A stretch of DNA of 64,000 nt from positions 61,954,001 to 62,018,000 of the forward strand of contig JASDFA010000006.1 of the NCBI GenBank assembly GCA_035772735.1. Direction: 5' to 3'. The first letter of the stretch is position 1; the number at the start of each line of letters is the position of its first letter. The DNA is from Datura wrightii (taxonomy: Eukaryota; Streptophyta; Magnoliopsida; Solanales; Solanaceae). The notes below the pieces were generated by a model. It did no database searches and had not been told where the DNA came from. It saw nothing but the letters and a program-made list of their open reading frames with translations. The position numbers and the translations under genes were made by a program. Of this stretch, positions 33,474-46,684 are shown piece after piece.

Positions 33474-35085
33474 CGCTCGACAAGTACTTAGAAATTGCCC
33501 TGTCACAGTCCTTCAGAATGAAATCTCAGCAAATCTAGTAGAGCTAGCCATGATAGAATTTGGTGTTATCTTTGGCATGGATTGGCTGCATGAATGTTAT
33601 GCCTCAGTAAATTATAGAACCCGTGTGGTAGAGTTCTGAATTCTAGGTGAGCCAGTCCTAGAGTGAAAGGGTAATTCAGTTGTGCCTATAGGTCACTTAA
33701 TTTCCTACCTTAAAGCCAGAAATATAATTTCTAAGGGTTGCGTGTACCATCTAGTTAGGGTTAAGGATGCTATGTCCGGAATCCCAACTATGAAGTTAGT
33801 TCTTGTAATGTGTGAATATCAAGAAGTGTTTCCAGATGATTTACCGGGAATACCTCCCGAGCAGGAGATCGATTTTGGTATTGACCTTCTTTTTGATACG
33901 CAGCCTATACCTAATGATTTACTGGGAATTCATCCTGAGCGGGGGATTGATTTTGGTATTGACCTTCTTTCCGATAAACACCCTATATCTATTTCTCCTT
34001 CTATAATGTCCCAAGCTAAGTTAAAGGAGTTGAAGGAGAAGTTGAAGGATATTTTAGACAAGGGTTTCATTAGACTAAGCAAATTCTCGTGGGGTGCACC
34101 AGTTCTCTTTGTATGAAAGAAGGACAGTTTCCTTCAGATATGCATTTATTATCGGTACTTGAACAAAGTTACAATCAAGAACAGGTATCCTCTCCCCAGG
34201 ATTGATGACTTGTTTAACTAGCTTCAGGGTGCTAAGTGCTTTTCAAAGATAGACCTTAGGTCCGGATATCATCAACTCAGAGTTAGAGAGGGTTACACTT
34301 CGAAGATAGCCTTTAGGACGCGATATGGTCAGTATGAGTTTGTAGTTGTGTCTTTTGGACTAACGAATGCTCCTGCAGCTTTTATGGATTTGATGAAATG
34401 GGTGTTCAAGCCACATTTGTATATGTTCGTGATTGTGTACATATATGATGTTATCATATACTCTCAGAGCGAGGAGGAGAATGCCACTCATTTGATGGTG
34501 TTGCCACAGACTCTTAAGGATGGCCAGTTCTATGCTAAGTTAAACAAGTGTGAGTTTTGGATAGACTCAGTAGCATTTTTGGGCCATGTGGTGTCAAGTG
34601 AGGATGTGCATGTGGACTTACAAAAGATAGAAGCGGTGAAGAATTGACCTAGACCAGTTAGTCCTTCGAATATCAAGAGTTTTTGGGGCTTAGCCGGTTA
34701 CTACAGGAGGTCTGTTGAAGGGTTTTCATCTATTGTAGCACCGTTGACTAGGTTGACCCAGAAGAAAGTGAAGATTCAATGGTCGGAGGCTTATGAGAAG
34801 AGCTTCCAAGAGTTGAAGACTCGACTCACCTCAACACCGGTGTTTACCCTACTTGAGGGTAACGATGGGTTTTTGGTGTATTGTGATGCCTTAAGGATCG
34901 ACCTAGTTGTGTATTAATGTAGCACGATAAAGTTATAGCCTATGCTTCTAGGCAGCTGAAAATCCATGAAATGAACTATCGATTCACGGCCTCGGATTGG
35001 CAGGTGTAGTATTTGCCTTGAAGATTTGGAGACACTATCTATATGGGGTCCATGTGGATGTGTTTATGGACCACAAAAGCCTACA
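33474..35085 (+). pseudogene. pol: T6: chromovirus PR-RT-RNase H fragment
   Basis: Starts abruptly in PR (VIARQVLRNCPVTV; GVIFGMDWLHECYASVNYRT) and continues through the PR-RT linker (33682-34116), the RT fingers and palm (34140-34650) and the start of RNase H (HYLYGVHVDVFMDHKSLH, ending 35085). The catalytic motif reads YIYD (34438-34449), so the first Asp is lost. It carries a 26-codon tandem duplication (33835-33990). Frameshifts near 34117 and 34905. The T7 LTR begins exactly where it stops. Confidence 0.85.
33835..33990 (+). repeat. T6 in-frame 78-bp tandem duplication
   Basis: Two consecutive 78-bp copies (33835-33912 and 33913-33990) of the segment encoding the PR-RT linker. The first contains PPEQEIDFGIDLLFDTQP and the second HPERGIDFGIDLLSDKHP. 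No other chromovirus copy in the window has it. The units have diverged noticeably, so the duplication is not recent. Confidence 0.85.
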
Positions 35086-36161
35086 TGTCGGGACTCGAAC
35101 ATAGGCTCGGATTGAAACACAGGACAAGAAATCCCGAGGGACTCCGAGTTCACCCATGGCATGAACATTCAACTAACTCAATCAATAAAAGCGGAAGATT
35201 CAACACCTAATATAGCAGAAGTCTAAACATGGCATAAGATCAGAAATACATCACATGCATTTAAAACTGAATATACACTATGTACGAGAAAGCCTCTATC
35301 ACATAAGAGTTGATGGGACAAGACCTGAACTAACTCTCTAAACTGAAACTGAAAATCCACCAACATAACTAAAATAAGGAGGGGCCCTCGACATATGAGG
35401 ACTCACCAACAGAGATTGATGCTACTCCGAAAGCTGGCTAGGGTCGAGGTTTAATATGGGTACCGAAACCTGTATCATGAAATGAGACAACATAGAGTAT
35501 GTGGTCAGTACGTGGAATGTACTGAATATGCAAGGTAAGTAAAACGGACGTTTAAAATACATAAAAGTGCATAAGAGTAGGAAAACATAATCATAACATA
35601 AATGTCATAATGTAACATAAGGACCAAGGTTTTAAAACATTCGTAAATCATTCGTAATCATACCCTCGAGAGAAAGGCTTTATTAAACATGACTTGAGCC
35701 AAAGTATATAATCATAATCATACATAAATCATGAGGAATAGTGGGAGATTCTTATAACCGACACACCCTATATGAGCACACATGGAGCTTGACCTGTAAA
35801 TCCCTAATCGGGAGGGTGTTCATACCTTGCCAAGGGTAGATCCATGAAAGGTGTGATATCATTCATGAAAGGCCCATTTGGGGAAAAAGGAGACACTCTC
35901 AAGAGAGGTCCCATCATGACCTATAGTGGCATGTAGTTCTTAATTTGGGGAAAAATCTGGGCCTCGAACCTACTCGGTGTTAAATACTACTCCCAAAACA
36001 TATATAGTTCTCATAGAATAATATACATGAAATTCAAGGGTTAGTTAAATTATGATAATCATAAATATGCTTGTAAATATGTGAAATAACCATGAAGATA
36101 AGGCCCGTGTGTCGGACATAATCATAAATTGTAAATCATGAGGTTCTTGCATTCATTAAGT
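35086..36161 (-). repeat. T7 3' LTR, partial
   Basis: Minus-orientation LTR end. The plus strand begins TGTCGGGACTCGAACATAGG at 35086, homologous to the T3 LTR end at 19846. It is cut at 36161 by the insertion of T8. It starts directly in T6 RNase H coding sequence, so T7 inserted into T6. Assignment to the T7 interior at 58697-62528 rests on the same orientation and position on the far side of T8. Confidence 0.75.
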
Positions 36162-38426
36162 TGTAATACCCCAAAAAGGCCTAAGAATAGACTCGGGAGT
36201 TAAAATTAAAAAGTGCAGAAAACTAGCAAAAATATCATAGGACGAACGACCCTACGACTCGTGGTTGGATACCACGAGTTGTCATATGCAGTCGTGGTTT
36301 GGGAAGTCAGGGAATAAGAGGAAACAACAGACGGTACAATAACCCGTTGTCACCAGTTGTTGGGAGGTTGGGACTTAGGCTAGGAGGAAACAATGGGCCA
36401 TCCCACGATCCGTGGTGAGAGAAAACGACTCATAGTTTCAAGTCGTTACTGGTTGGTTGAGGTTTCCAGTGCATTCAACAGATGGAAACCATGACTCGTT
36501 GGAAGTCACAACGAGTCGTGGCGAGGCTCGTGGAAAGGGGAATTAGATTGGTCAAGGAGTTGACGACGGTCAATTCAATGACCCATGGTTTGAAGTAATG
36601 ACTCATCCTGAAAAGTCGTGTGAAGGGATTTGAGATGTGTCATAAGGCAGTGCACCCAACAATTCGATACCACGAGCCATGGTATGTTGCCACGACCCGT
36701 TGGTCGGTTTGAGACAGTTTTCAGGGAAATTATTTTAAAGGTATCTTTGACCTGTCCACATTTTTAGAATCTAAACTACGTTGTTTCGGATATTTTAGGA
36801 GTATGATAATATGAGTTAAGTCCTTTAGGCATGCCCATTCTCATGCAAGGATTTTAGAAAGGTTCTTGGGAGATTCAAGTCCTTCTTCCCCAAATTTTCT
36901 TCAAATTTCTTTGTGAGTGTTCATGGAACTTTGATGCTCTCCATTACCGGGTATGTAGGGTTTTAAAATGGGTGGAATTCTTCCTCACCCATGCCCAATT
37001 TTGATTAAAGTCATGAATTCTCCTACTCAATTTCCATGGGGTTTTACCCAAAGTATGTCAATATGATTTCTCCTTATGGGTATCTTTTAATTGAGTTTTA
37101 TTTTTTGAAATATGCATGTTGGGCAAGTTTAGTAGTATTTTCTTCAAAATCACATTTCAATCTTTTCAAATTCAAATTTCTCATTTATGGAAGTTCATGA
37201 AAATTATGATTTATGATGAATATTCATTATTTTATGTTTATTGATTATGAAAATGCATGAATCCAAGTTACCCATGTTTATGAGCATATTTTGTAAGAAT
37301 TGAGTATGAGGAAGCATTTGGAAATGCCCATATGATGAAGAATGATTTATGATTTACGAAACGAATTTCATGATTTATTGATTTATAATGTTGGCTGATA
37401 AAAAGGGCCTTGATTCTTGGCTAAGCATGTTTTAAGGGATCAATGATGATAAATGTTATATCTTAGACAATGAATTTTTATGCATGATATTAATGATTTA
37501 TGTATGACCCTTATATGCATATTTTTGGGAGCCGTGTCTAGCACCGAGTAGCTCGACGTTCAAAGCACTACGCCACTGTCTTATAACCACGTGCCACCGT
37601 GGGTTGTAAATATTATGATGTTATGATAATGATCCCCTCAAATGTGATATCACGCTTTATGCACGACCCTCGCCTTGCAAGCCAGGGTCGGCTCTGCCCA
37701 CTTAAGCGGGACAATGGGGCCTCATGAAATGCTCTACCATGATGGTGTCGGTTATGACGAGTCCTCCTATTGTTCCACATGTTTTATGCATTGTTATGTC
37801 TATGTTATTGGCTAAAGTTATGTTTTGATAAAGTTTTCTTACGATTATGATAATGAATGATTATGAATGATTTGAAAGTCTTGAGCCTTATGTTTTATTA
37901 CGAAAATTTTTGATGCAAGCATGATGTCCTTATCCTATGTCTAGTTTACTTTACTTTTAAAATTTCAGTTTTACTTACCTTGCGTACTCAATACATTCCA
38001 CGTATTGACCGCATACTTTCTATGTTGTATCGTTTCCTGATACAAGGTCCGGATCTCAAGCTCATCCTCACCCTTAGGCTATCTCAGCTTACGCTTTTAG
38101 CTTGTTTGTGAGTCCTCATGTTCCGAGCGCTGTTTTATAGACTTTCATGTGGTTTACATTCAATTTTGGTCGGGTTAGTTGGGGATGTTGTCCCATCAAC
38201 CCATCTTATGTATTAGAGGCTTTCGGACAAGTGTGTAGTACTCAGCTATGTAAACGTTGGTGTTTCTTGAGGCTATGTTATGATTATGTTTCCTCTATAT
38301 CTTTATGATTATTGTTTCGCTTATTTGAATGAGATTAGTTGTATTCATGAGCCATGGGTCAACTTGGGGTCCCTCGGGATCCCTTATCCCTTGTCTACAA
38401 TTTGGGTGCATGTTCGGGTCATGACA
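36162..38426 (+). repeat. T8 5' LTR
   Basis: 2265 bp from TGTAATACCCC to ATGACA. Short palindromic words with the ACGAGTCGT core occur between about 36240 and 36720 (exact core at 36511-36519; relatives near 36260, 36285, 36670 and 36690). A TTTTAAAGG word near 36731 is a weak TATA candidate. Its last 670 bp match 58028-58696. Confidence 0.87.
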
Positions 38427-38430
38427 AACA

Positions 38431-38442
38431 TGGTATTAGAGC
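38431..38442 (+). promoter_or_regulatory. T8 primer binding site (initiator Met tRNA)
   Basis: TGGTATTAGAGC, one base off the initiator tRNA-Met complement, 4 nt after the LTR end. Confidence 0.87.
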
Positions 38443-38636
38443 AATAGGTTTGAAGTTTCCTAGGGAGTCCGAAAGCCGCGTTAGGTAGAGTTTTTTTCAT
38501 GGGTTTGAAGCATGCCACATCTATGACAAATAGGCTACTAAACGTTTTAGAAAATGTTCCCTTCATTCATGTTTTATGTCGTGCGATGAAAAGCATTTCC
38601 ATCCTTCTAATTCATGCGATTTGCGATTGCAAACTT

Positions 38637-39720
38637 ATGGCTCCTAGAAGAATAAATGGAAGGAGGAATGGAAATGATTAACGCCACATAGATGGCAATG
38701 ATCATGGGCATCAGCAAGCCCCACCTCTTCAGGAGCCCCAGGAACCAGAGTCAACTACCACACGGAGTTTCGGGCGGCTATTCAAATGTTGGCGCATGCC
38801 TTGACCACTCAGGTCAACCAGCAGGCTCTTGTGCAGGTCCTACAGAATGGCAATGCAGCGGAAACTCGCTCATATTTGGTACAAGCAATGGAAGGACAGT
38901 AGGGCTGCGGGAGCGGGCCCTATCAACTGGGATGAGTTCCTCATGGCCTTTCTTGATAGATTCTTCCCTCCGAAAATGAGGGAATTGAAGGCAGCCAAGT
39001 TGTTTAACCTCAAGGAAGCAAAGATGACAGTGCTGGAGTATTCACTTGAGTTCACTCACTTGTCATAATATGCCCTAGAATTGGTGATGGATCAGAGGGC
39101 GCGGGTGAGCTGATTTGTTCATGGTGTGGCTGGTTATTTAGACAAGCATTGCAGGACTACCGTGCTTCACCAGGATATGGACTTTCCTTGCATAGTGTTG
39201 TACGCCCAGCATATGGAGGCGGCTCATACGAGGGAGTGGGAGGCAAAGAGGGCTTGGACAGATAGTCGTAGGTTTTCACATCAGAGGTCCGGCAGTGGCT
39301 ACCGTCCACAGTTTCAGCAGAGTTCACTAGCCCCAGCACCATCCTCAACTAGTGTTCCATCTAGACCCAGGGGTAATCAGAGGAACAGGGCTTCAGGGTC
39401 GAGTGACCAGAGGGGCACCTAGTTAGACTATACCTCTCTAGCTTGTGAGAAGTGCGGCAAGAGTCACAACAGGGAGTGCCTTCTCGGTTCAGATGTCTGT
39501 TTTGGGTGTGGTAGACCTGGGCACATACGTCGAGCATGCCTATATGCTAGACAGGGTGATGATATGTGTCATGCATGGACCACTAGGACAACAGCAACTC
39601 CAGTCCGTTCCGCCCCGTAGGGAGCATCGACTAGTGGAGGTGGCGGACAGCGCCAGAACCGATTCTATGCCCTTGCCTCCCGCCATGAGCAGGAGACTTC
39701 ACCAGACGTGGTCACTGGTA
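38637..39720 (+). pseudogene. gag: T8 gag
   Basis: ATG at 38637 (MAPRRINGRRNGND), aligned with the T3 gag start. Capsid domain about 38829-39120 (HIWYKQWKDSRAAGAG, KMTVLEYSLEFTHLS). Basic linker 39126-39420. Then a double zinc-binding motif: CEKCGKSHNREC and CFGCGRPGHIRRAC (39447-39540), the best preserved knuckle in the window. Part of the capsid N-terminus is deleted near 38850. Frameshifts and a stop at 38679. Confidence 0.85.
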
Positions 39721-41260
39721 TGTTGCATGTCTTTCATATTGATGTTTATGCCTTGCTAGATCCGGGAGCTACATTGTCTTTCGTGAATCCTTACATTTCT
39801 AGTAGCCTTGGAGTTAGTCCCAAGACCTTATCAGAACTGTTTTCAGTTTCTACCCTTGTCGGTGATTCGGTTGTAGCAAGATAGTATATAGAGGGTGCCC
39901 AGTCACTGTGTTGCATAAGGTTACCTTCGCAGACTTAGTAGAATTGGCCATTACTGATTTTGACATCATTTTGGGTATGGATTGGTTGTTTGCATGTTAT
40001 GCTTCAATTAATTGTAGGACCTGTACCGTGGAGTTTTGTTTTTTGGGTGAGTCAATTGTGAAGTGGAAGGGTAGTTCGGCAGTGCCAACAGGTTCGTTTA
40101 TTTCCTATCTTAAGGCTAGAAAGATGATCTCTAAAGGGTGCATGTACCACCTAGTTAGGGTTAAGGATGTGGAGTCCGAGACCCCTACTATTCAGTCAGT
40201 TCCGGTGGTGTGCGAATACCTGAAGGTGTTTCCTGAGGATTTGCCAGGTGTTCCCTAGAAAGGGAAATTGATTTCGGTATTGATCTATTGCTAGATACGC
40301 GGCCTATTTCTATCCCTCCTTATAGGATGGCTCTAGCAGATCTAAAGGAATTAAAGGAATAGTTTAAGGATCTGTTGGATAAGGGCTTCATTAGACCGAG
40401 CCAGTCTCCATGGGGTGGACCAGTTCTATTTGTTCGAAAGAAGGACGATTCCCTTCGCATATGTATTGACTACCGGTAGTTGAACAAGATTACCGTCGAG
40501 AACAGGTACCCCTTACCCAGGATCGATGATTTGTTTGACCAGCTTCAGGGTGCCAAGTGCTTCTACAATATTGACCTCAGGTCCAGGTATCACCAGCTCA
40601 GTGTTCGGGAGAGTGACATCCCAAAGACTGCTTTCAGGACTCGGTATGGTCACTACAAATTTGTTGTTATGTCTTTTGCGCTAACCAATGCTCCTGCAGC
40701 TTTTATGGACCTGATGAACAGGGTGTTCAAGCAATATTTGGATATGTTCGTGATCGTGTTCATCAACGACATTCTTATATACTCCCGGAGCAAGGAGGAG
40801 CATCCCACTCATTTGAGAATAGTGCTGCAAACCCTCAAGGATCGTCAGCTGTATGAAAAGTTTAGCAACTGTGAATTTCAGCTTAACTCGGTAGCATTTC
40901 TGGGCCATATTGTATCAAGTGAAGGCATAAGGGTAGATTCCCATAAGATAGAGGCGGTGAAGAATTGGCCCAGACCTGTGAATCCTTTAGAAATCTGGAG
41001 TTTCTTGGGCCTAGTAGGTTATTACAGAAGGTTGGTGGAGGGTTTCTCATCTATTGTGACACCTTTGACTAAGTTGACTCAAGAAAAGGTGAAATTCCAA
41101 TGGTCGGATGCTTGTGAGAAAAGCTTCCAAGAGTTGAAGACCCGACTCACCTCAGCACCAGTGTTGACATTAATCGAGGGCACCAATGGCTTTGTTGTCT
41201 ATTGTGATGCTTCGAGAGTCGGACTGGGATATGTGTTGATGCAGCGTGGGAAGGTAATAG
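39721..41260 (+). pseudogene. pol: T8 pol, proximal part: PR, RT, start of RNase H
   Basis: PR active site LLDPGATLSF near 39755-39785. PR body 39908-40090 (IILGMDWLFACYASINCRT). RT 40260-41000 with a long open frame from 40480. The catalytic motif is FIND (40759-40770), with Asn for the first Asp. RNase H starts at 41160 (VYCDASRVGLGYVLMQRGKV) and is split by A3 at 41260. The frame resumes at 51190. Frameshift at 40258. Confidence 0.88.
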
Positions 41261-42689
41261 TGTTCGGTGCTTCGTTAGGGGGTTAAAAACCGACACGCAA
41301 GTGCACGTGGTCAAACAAGTAGTAAGTGGCTTAAGTAAGCCAAGTATCGAACCAAGGAGACTCTGGATAAGTAAAAATTGCTCAAGTATACTATATTCTA
41401 TCTTACTTCTATATAATTGTTGACAACAAAGTAACCAAAAGTTAATTAATTCGTTTATAAATTATATACTAAAACTATTTACAAATATCTACTTTGAATT
41501 GAAACTATGGATCTGAGCATGCCAAGGTTAAGAACATGTAATGAACTTGATTATAATCATAATTCGGTTATTCTTCTCTTCCAGTTGCTAGCCAAGAACA
41601 TTAGCCTAGAGATTAAAACTCTCGTATTTAATCTCACTTAAGAATCATAAATCATCCGTCTACATTTCTGTGATCAAATGCAATTTATGACCTAGCAATA
41701 CAATTCCGGTTCCTAAATTGACTAATACGGCTTTCAAGTATATTTCTATCAGGAAAGCACATCAAAACTCAATTTTCCCAAATCAAGTTAAGAACAATAC
41801 CCTATTAATTCACAACTTTCCAATTTCATGCTCTCTCGAGTTAAATCGGACTTTTTAGATGTACATTAATGTCGGCCACACACCAATGCAGTAGAAACAA
41901 GAATTAATAGAATAACATGGAAGAAGAAGATGAAAAACCATATAATTCAATAATCAAAATTCATCACCATTGTTCATAACCTCAGCAAGGAAGAGAATTA
42001 GCCATTCATTTGTGGATTAATCATCCTAAAACAAGTGTTAATCATACAAACAATTGATTGAAAGAAGAAAGAAAGAGAGAAAAACCCTGAGCTTTTTCGT
42101 CCCTCAACTGCCTGTAACCCACGTCCTTGCTCCACCAAGTCTGAATTAATTAAAAATAAGCCTAAGTGTTCTATTTATACTAGTGAGAATTTTTCCCGGA
42201 ATAACAAGCAACGTGTCACGGAGGGTAACGCGGAGGCTTGCCTCCGTGACACGGCGTGGACGCGGACCCTTTCTGGAAATTTAGGGTCCAGGAATTAAGC
42301 TTCAACGTGGCACGGCAGGCAACGCGGAGGCTTGCCTCCGTGCCACGGAGCTGTCGCGAGGCTCCACTGGAAATTGGCAAATTATTCACCCTCCAGGCAG
42401 TGTGCCTCCGCGATGGTAGCGTGACACGGTTCCATCGCGGAGCCCCTTTATATTGTGTAGTCCAATGCCTTTTTCGTGCTCAAATCCAAGTCCAACTCCG
42501 ATATTGTTCCAACATGCATTTTAGCTCCTCAAAATCATATTCTACCTACAAAATAATGCTAATCATATTGGTTAGTATAAATTCACATTTGATTACCAAT
42601 TACATGAAAATGTATACACATTGCGCAATAAACAAGGCGAAAATGATACGTTTGAGTATCACTTGGGCATATAAATCTGCCCAAGATCA
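41261..42689 (-). repeat. A3 3' LTR
   Basis: 1429 bp, pair of 49759-51184 with few differences by eye, so a fairly recent insertion. The plus-strand frame 42256-42705 runs through its GC palindromes and is not a gene. Confidence 0.93.
42172..42440 (-). promoter_or_regulatory. A3 3' LTR promoter: GC hairpin array and TATA box
   Basis: TATAAATA on the minus strand at 42179-42172. Perfect 13-bp arms CGTGTCACGGAGG (42212-42224) and CCTCCGTGACACG (42241-42253). Further hairpins around 42305-42350 and 42406-42441. Confidence 0.75.
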
Positions 42690-42727
42690 CTTACCCCACA
42701 CTTAAATCCTTGTTCGTCCTCGAACAA
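42690..42727 (-). promoter_or_regulatory. A3 polypurine tract and pre-PPT hairpin
   Basis: TAAGTGTGGGGTA on the minus strand (42704-42692). Perfect hairpin TTGTTCG / CGAACAA at 42710-42727, 20 nt from the LTR, as in A1. Confidence 0.72.
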
Positions 42728-44632
42728 CAAATACACAATTCATGCAAATTATATCCCAACCTTCGCAACTATGGTGCGACAATTTGCGCTACGGTCATAC
42801 CGATCATTCAATATTGTAAATCATCAAGAAAACATGCATGGTCTTACAATGCAATGACCTTTAATACATCAAGACTTCCTAGACTTTAAGAATCGACCCT
42901 CGATATCGGAAAACTCATGCAAATCAGTTAATCAAGATATCTGACACGAAAATCAATCTTTCATCAAGCATGTGCCCTCACAACTCAAGAGAATCTTCCC
43001 CTTTTTGTTCATGTGACACACAAACATTCAAGTAGGGGCATGTAAAAATTAATTTCACTCTCTCTCCCAAAAGAATTCACATGCATCATGTCATGACCCA
43101 TAGGCTTGACCTTAGTGTATTACTCCACTAATATAAAGAAATGCAATGCAAGATCACATAGGACTTTAATGGGTTGTAATGGAAGCTATGGAACTAGTAT
43201 ATATTGGATTAGCCAATAATAGTCACTAGCATCCTTAAGCGCCTTTTCAACACATTCCCATCAACTCATGGACATTGTTTCTCTCTTTTCTTTTTTCATC
43301 ATCCCATTCATGCTGGTTTACTTTCGTATGGCCCATTTCATCAAACACACTTGACACAACAACAAAGGTTTTTCATGCACCTTCATTATCATTTAATTAT
43401 AGCAAGTGTACCCTCCACCTTTTTCTTTTCTTTCCTCACTCTGCTTTGCTTTTTCTTTTCACCATTCTCACTCTTTGACACTTTGGGAAAAAATTTTTGT
43501 TCTTCTTAAGCGCTTAAGAGTTTTGTATAGACTTTACGGCTAATGAAAAGAAAGAATTAAGCTTAGTTTATACATTTTTGGACAAAAGAAAGAAAGAATC
43601 GGCTAAAGGCTCAACGGGCTGACTAGGGTATACAATCACATAAAAAGGAGAGTATGACAAGAAAAAAATAGAAACTCTCGGTTAATAACAAAGAAATGCC
43701 TACATCCTTTCCAACACTACACCTCCTTCATTTCGTTTTGTACACACCAGGCAAGTTCTAGACACTTCACAATAGCATGGAATAACAATACCTCACTTCA
43801 CACTTTATGTACATGCTCGATTCAAGATGCATTCACAGACTCTTTAATTAGCCAATTACATGAATTCAAAATTTAAGCCTCAATCACACCGAATCAAATT
43901 TCTACAGCCAAGGTAACTCAACATATTTACAAAATTGCATGATTTCATACGAATCACTTTTGCATTTTGAATATCAGTTACAACACGCAACCAACATTTC
44001 ACAACCATATAGTAACTACAGGTTCCGTGATGCAATCCACCAAAGAAAAAACTGAAAATAAATTAAAATCACTACTCCTACCGACTACATTTCCCTTAAG
44101 ACGGTCGTCATCCATCCATCATAGGGAACGGTCACTAACTATGACTTCGGTTCAATGGGACTATTCTCGGTAAAAGAACCGAAAACAAACTCCGAGAAAC
44201 CCAAAAATAAAAATTGAAAAACTTTGCAAACATCGATAATTTCGATGGAAAAATATTTAAAAAATATTTTAATATGTACAAAATATTTTTGCAAAATTTT
44301 AAAAATATCGATCATTTCGATAGAGACAAAAAAAATAAATTAAATGAAGAAAATATTTACAAAAATTTTTACAGAGACTTAGCTGGCAACCACAACATTT
44401 CACAACACACATCATCAATTACCACAAATATGTACAAATACAGAGCAGTTTGCACTTTGCACTTCACAAACACAGGGCAACATAAACATGCAAAACAAAC
44501 AGAGGAAAAACATACACCAAACCAGCCTAGCCCCAGCACCTAACTACTTCCCACCCCACACTTAAATCGAACACTGTCCCCAGTGTTCACAAAAATTAAA
44601 ATCACAAAATTTTGGGTGGTGGAACTCCCTGA
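42728..44632 (-). other. A3 long non-coding 3' region
   Basis: Counterpart of A1 7492-9362, closely similar along its length by eye. No coding signal. It contains the AT-rich part with CGATCATTTCGAT words (about 44230-44330) and a polypurine-like word at 44564-44554. Confidence 0.7.
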
Positions 44633-45853
44633 TCAGTCAAAATATTCGACTTCTTCATCCAGTGCTGCTGCCTCATCGCCCATGTCTGAGTCACCTCCAT
44701 CGTCGTCATCGGACTCCATATCGGAGTCCTCCCGACGTGTCTCCACGTCCGTGGGGACATCATCGTCAGTGGGCTCTACAAAGGCTGGCCCCACTCGGCA
44801 TAGAGCCCGGGCGTTTTTGCAAAATGGGTAATCCAGCTCGAGCTACCATAATTCCTCCTCCGTGGCTGGTCTCCTACCAATCCGAAGCTGGAGCATTTGC
44901 ATACCAAACATCCGTGCCATGTACTGGTCGTCACGAGCATGTCGCTCGCCAAGCGTCAGCACTGGTCCGTGTGTGGTGTCGGGGGCCTTAGTTTTGGTCA
45001 CATGAAGAGCCCGCCGCTCCAACTGCGGGATATAGTCCAAAGCCTCTTCCTCGACGTCGAGGCCCTGGAGAAAGGTGGTGATAAGTCCTCCGAACCCATA
45101 CCTGTGGCCCTGGTGTAGTCGGGCTCTCTTCATGGCGGATATGATGACCGCCCCAACATTAATCTCTAGCCCTTTCATCAGAGCATAGACCAGGCAGACA
45201 CGGTCCCGGGTCACATCAGTCATGTGCACCCCTGGAATTAGGCACGAACAGACTATCTTCAGCCAGATTCTGGCCTCCCTGTTCATTTGAGAATACGACA
45301 GAGTCTGGTGGTAACCCCTCTCTTTATGTCTGCTCCATCTGGCTGTGGATCAAGCCCCACACAATGTGTGTCTGATATCGGCATACGGTGGGGTGATGTT
45401 CAGCTGGCGGAGAACGTGGGCATCTGTGTCCCGCGCTCCAATGATGGCATTTAATTGCTGGGGCTCCAGAGTGACAATCTGCCCTCTAATCTTGATTGTG
45501 TGGCTTCTGATTGCCGGGTTCCAATTTGCATAGAACTCCCGGACTAGATGTAGGTTGCATTCCTTGGGCTCCTGAAATATGAAGCTGAGCCCAGCTGCCT
45601 CGATCCTTTGCACTATGCGGGGGAACTCCTGTGCTAGTGGTTCCCGTGCAATATGCTCCTCGGGGAAGTATTTGTTTTCCTTGTGTTTGGTGTACCACTT
45701 CTTCCCTTCATCGGTTACCCACCTCGTTCCGTATTGGCGGCGTTGGCCGCGCGGAACTGGTGGTGCAGCTGGGACTGCTGTGCCCAGTCTATGTTGTTTT
45801 CTCCCGGTGCCTGAAGTAGATGCGCCCTTACCCTTATCCTGCCTACTTGCCAT
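44633..45853 (-). pseudogene. A3 ORF2: putative plant transposon protein
   Basis: 1221-nt frame from ATG 45853 (MASRQDKGKGASTSG) to the stop at 44633. Same domain layout as in A1: basic start, EFYANWNPAIRS, IIGARDTDAHVLRQLNITPP, CSCLIPGVHMTDVTRDRVC, MKGLEINVGAVIISAMKRAR, acidic tail ending EEVEYFD. It has no frameshift and two visible nonsense codons: TGA at 45347-45349, an Arg CGA in A1, and TAG near 44842 for Gln. Function unknown. Confidence 0.75.
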
Positions 45854-45858
45854 TGTAC

Positions 45859-46551
45859 CTGTCAATACAAATAAACAAGTTAAATGCATATTAGCTTCCG
45901 CTAAGGTCGGGTTAAGCTAAGTTTACCCCACACTTAGTCCTTAGCTACGGTTACGATACTACGGCAAGGATCACTTTATTTACACCAAAAACAAACAACT
46001 ATACAATTTATGCGTAGTTCGTTCGCAAAGAAAATTTCGACGGTATACTTTAGCGTACTACTCAGACTTCATACAGCTAATCCCAATCACTACCATCTTA
46101 AGCAATTCAACCATCGCACTTATCAAAGAAAACAACAAAAAAAAATCAACAACAAACATTTCATATATACATGAACCTATATAATCAACCCAATTTGAAC
46201 AATTTTCAACATTTTCCCAAAGTCCTCGAGAATTCATCGTCTTTTACATTCAAACAATATTTACAACGACTTATCTCAATTCACAAGCATACCCCGGCAT
46301 ATAATTCACTAATTTACCAAGTTACCCATTTTGATTTCAACAACCAAGCCCTAGAATTGAATTTCACAATCAAATTCGAATCATTCACGCAATCAACAAG
46401 TTCAAACACGCATTACAACATTCCGAACATTCATCAATCAAGGAATAACTCAATTTCATGCTAAATTTCGACTTAGGGCGATTTAGTTCACCTCCCATGC
46501 TTAAATTCGAATGAAATCGACAAAAACTTGAGAGAGAAGAGGAAAACATAC
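45859..46551 (-). other. A3 predicted intron in the ORF2 5' leader
   Basis: Donor AAAG|GTATGTTTTCC from 46551 and acceptor ATTGACAG|GTAC ending at 45859; 693 nt, AT-rich. ORF2 starts 6 nt after the acceptor. A polypurine-like word lies at 45936-45924. Confidence 0.65.
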
Positions 46552-46684
46552 CTTTAAGTTGAATACTCGAAGAAAACTCGATAATTTCTTTGCTTTATAC
46601 AGTGGCACGTTGATGGGGGAGGGAAATATGGGTGTTTGGTCGCGGAGAAGTGAGAAAATGAGGGAAAAGGGAATAAAATCGGGG

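Noticed and set aside
42256..42705. Plus-strand open frame of 149 codons, with relatives near 50805 and 57645
   Set aside because: Antisense to Athila-like LTR promoters. The repeated peptides come from repeated hairpins, not from a gene.
46590..46605. TATAAAG on the minus strand of A3 as the ORF2 TATA box
   Set aside because: Not conserved in A1 or A4; the TTTTAAA next to the hairpins is a better candidate.
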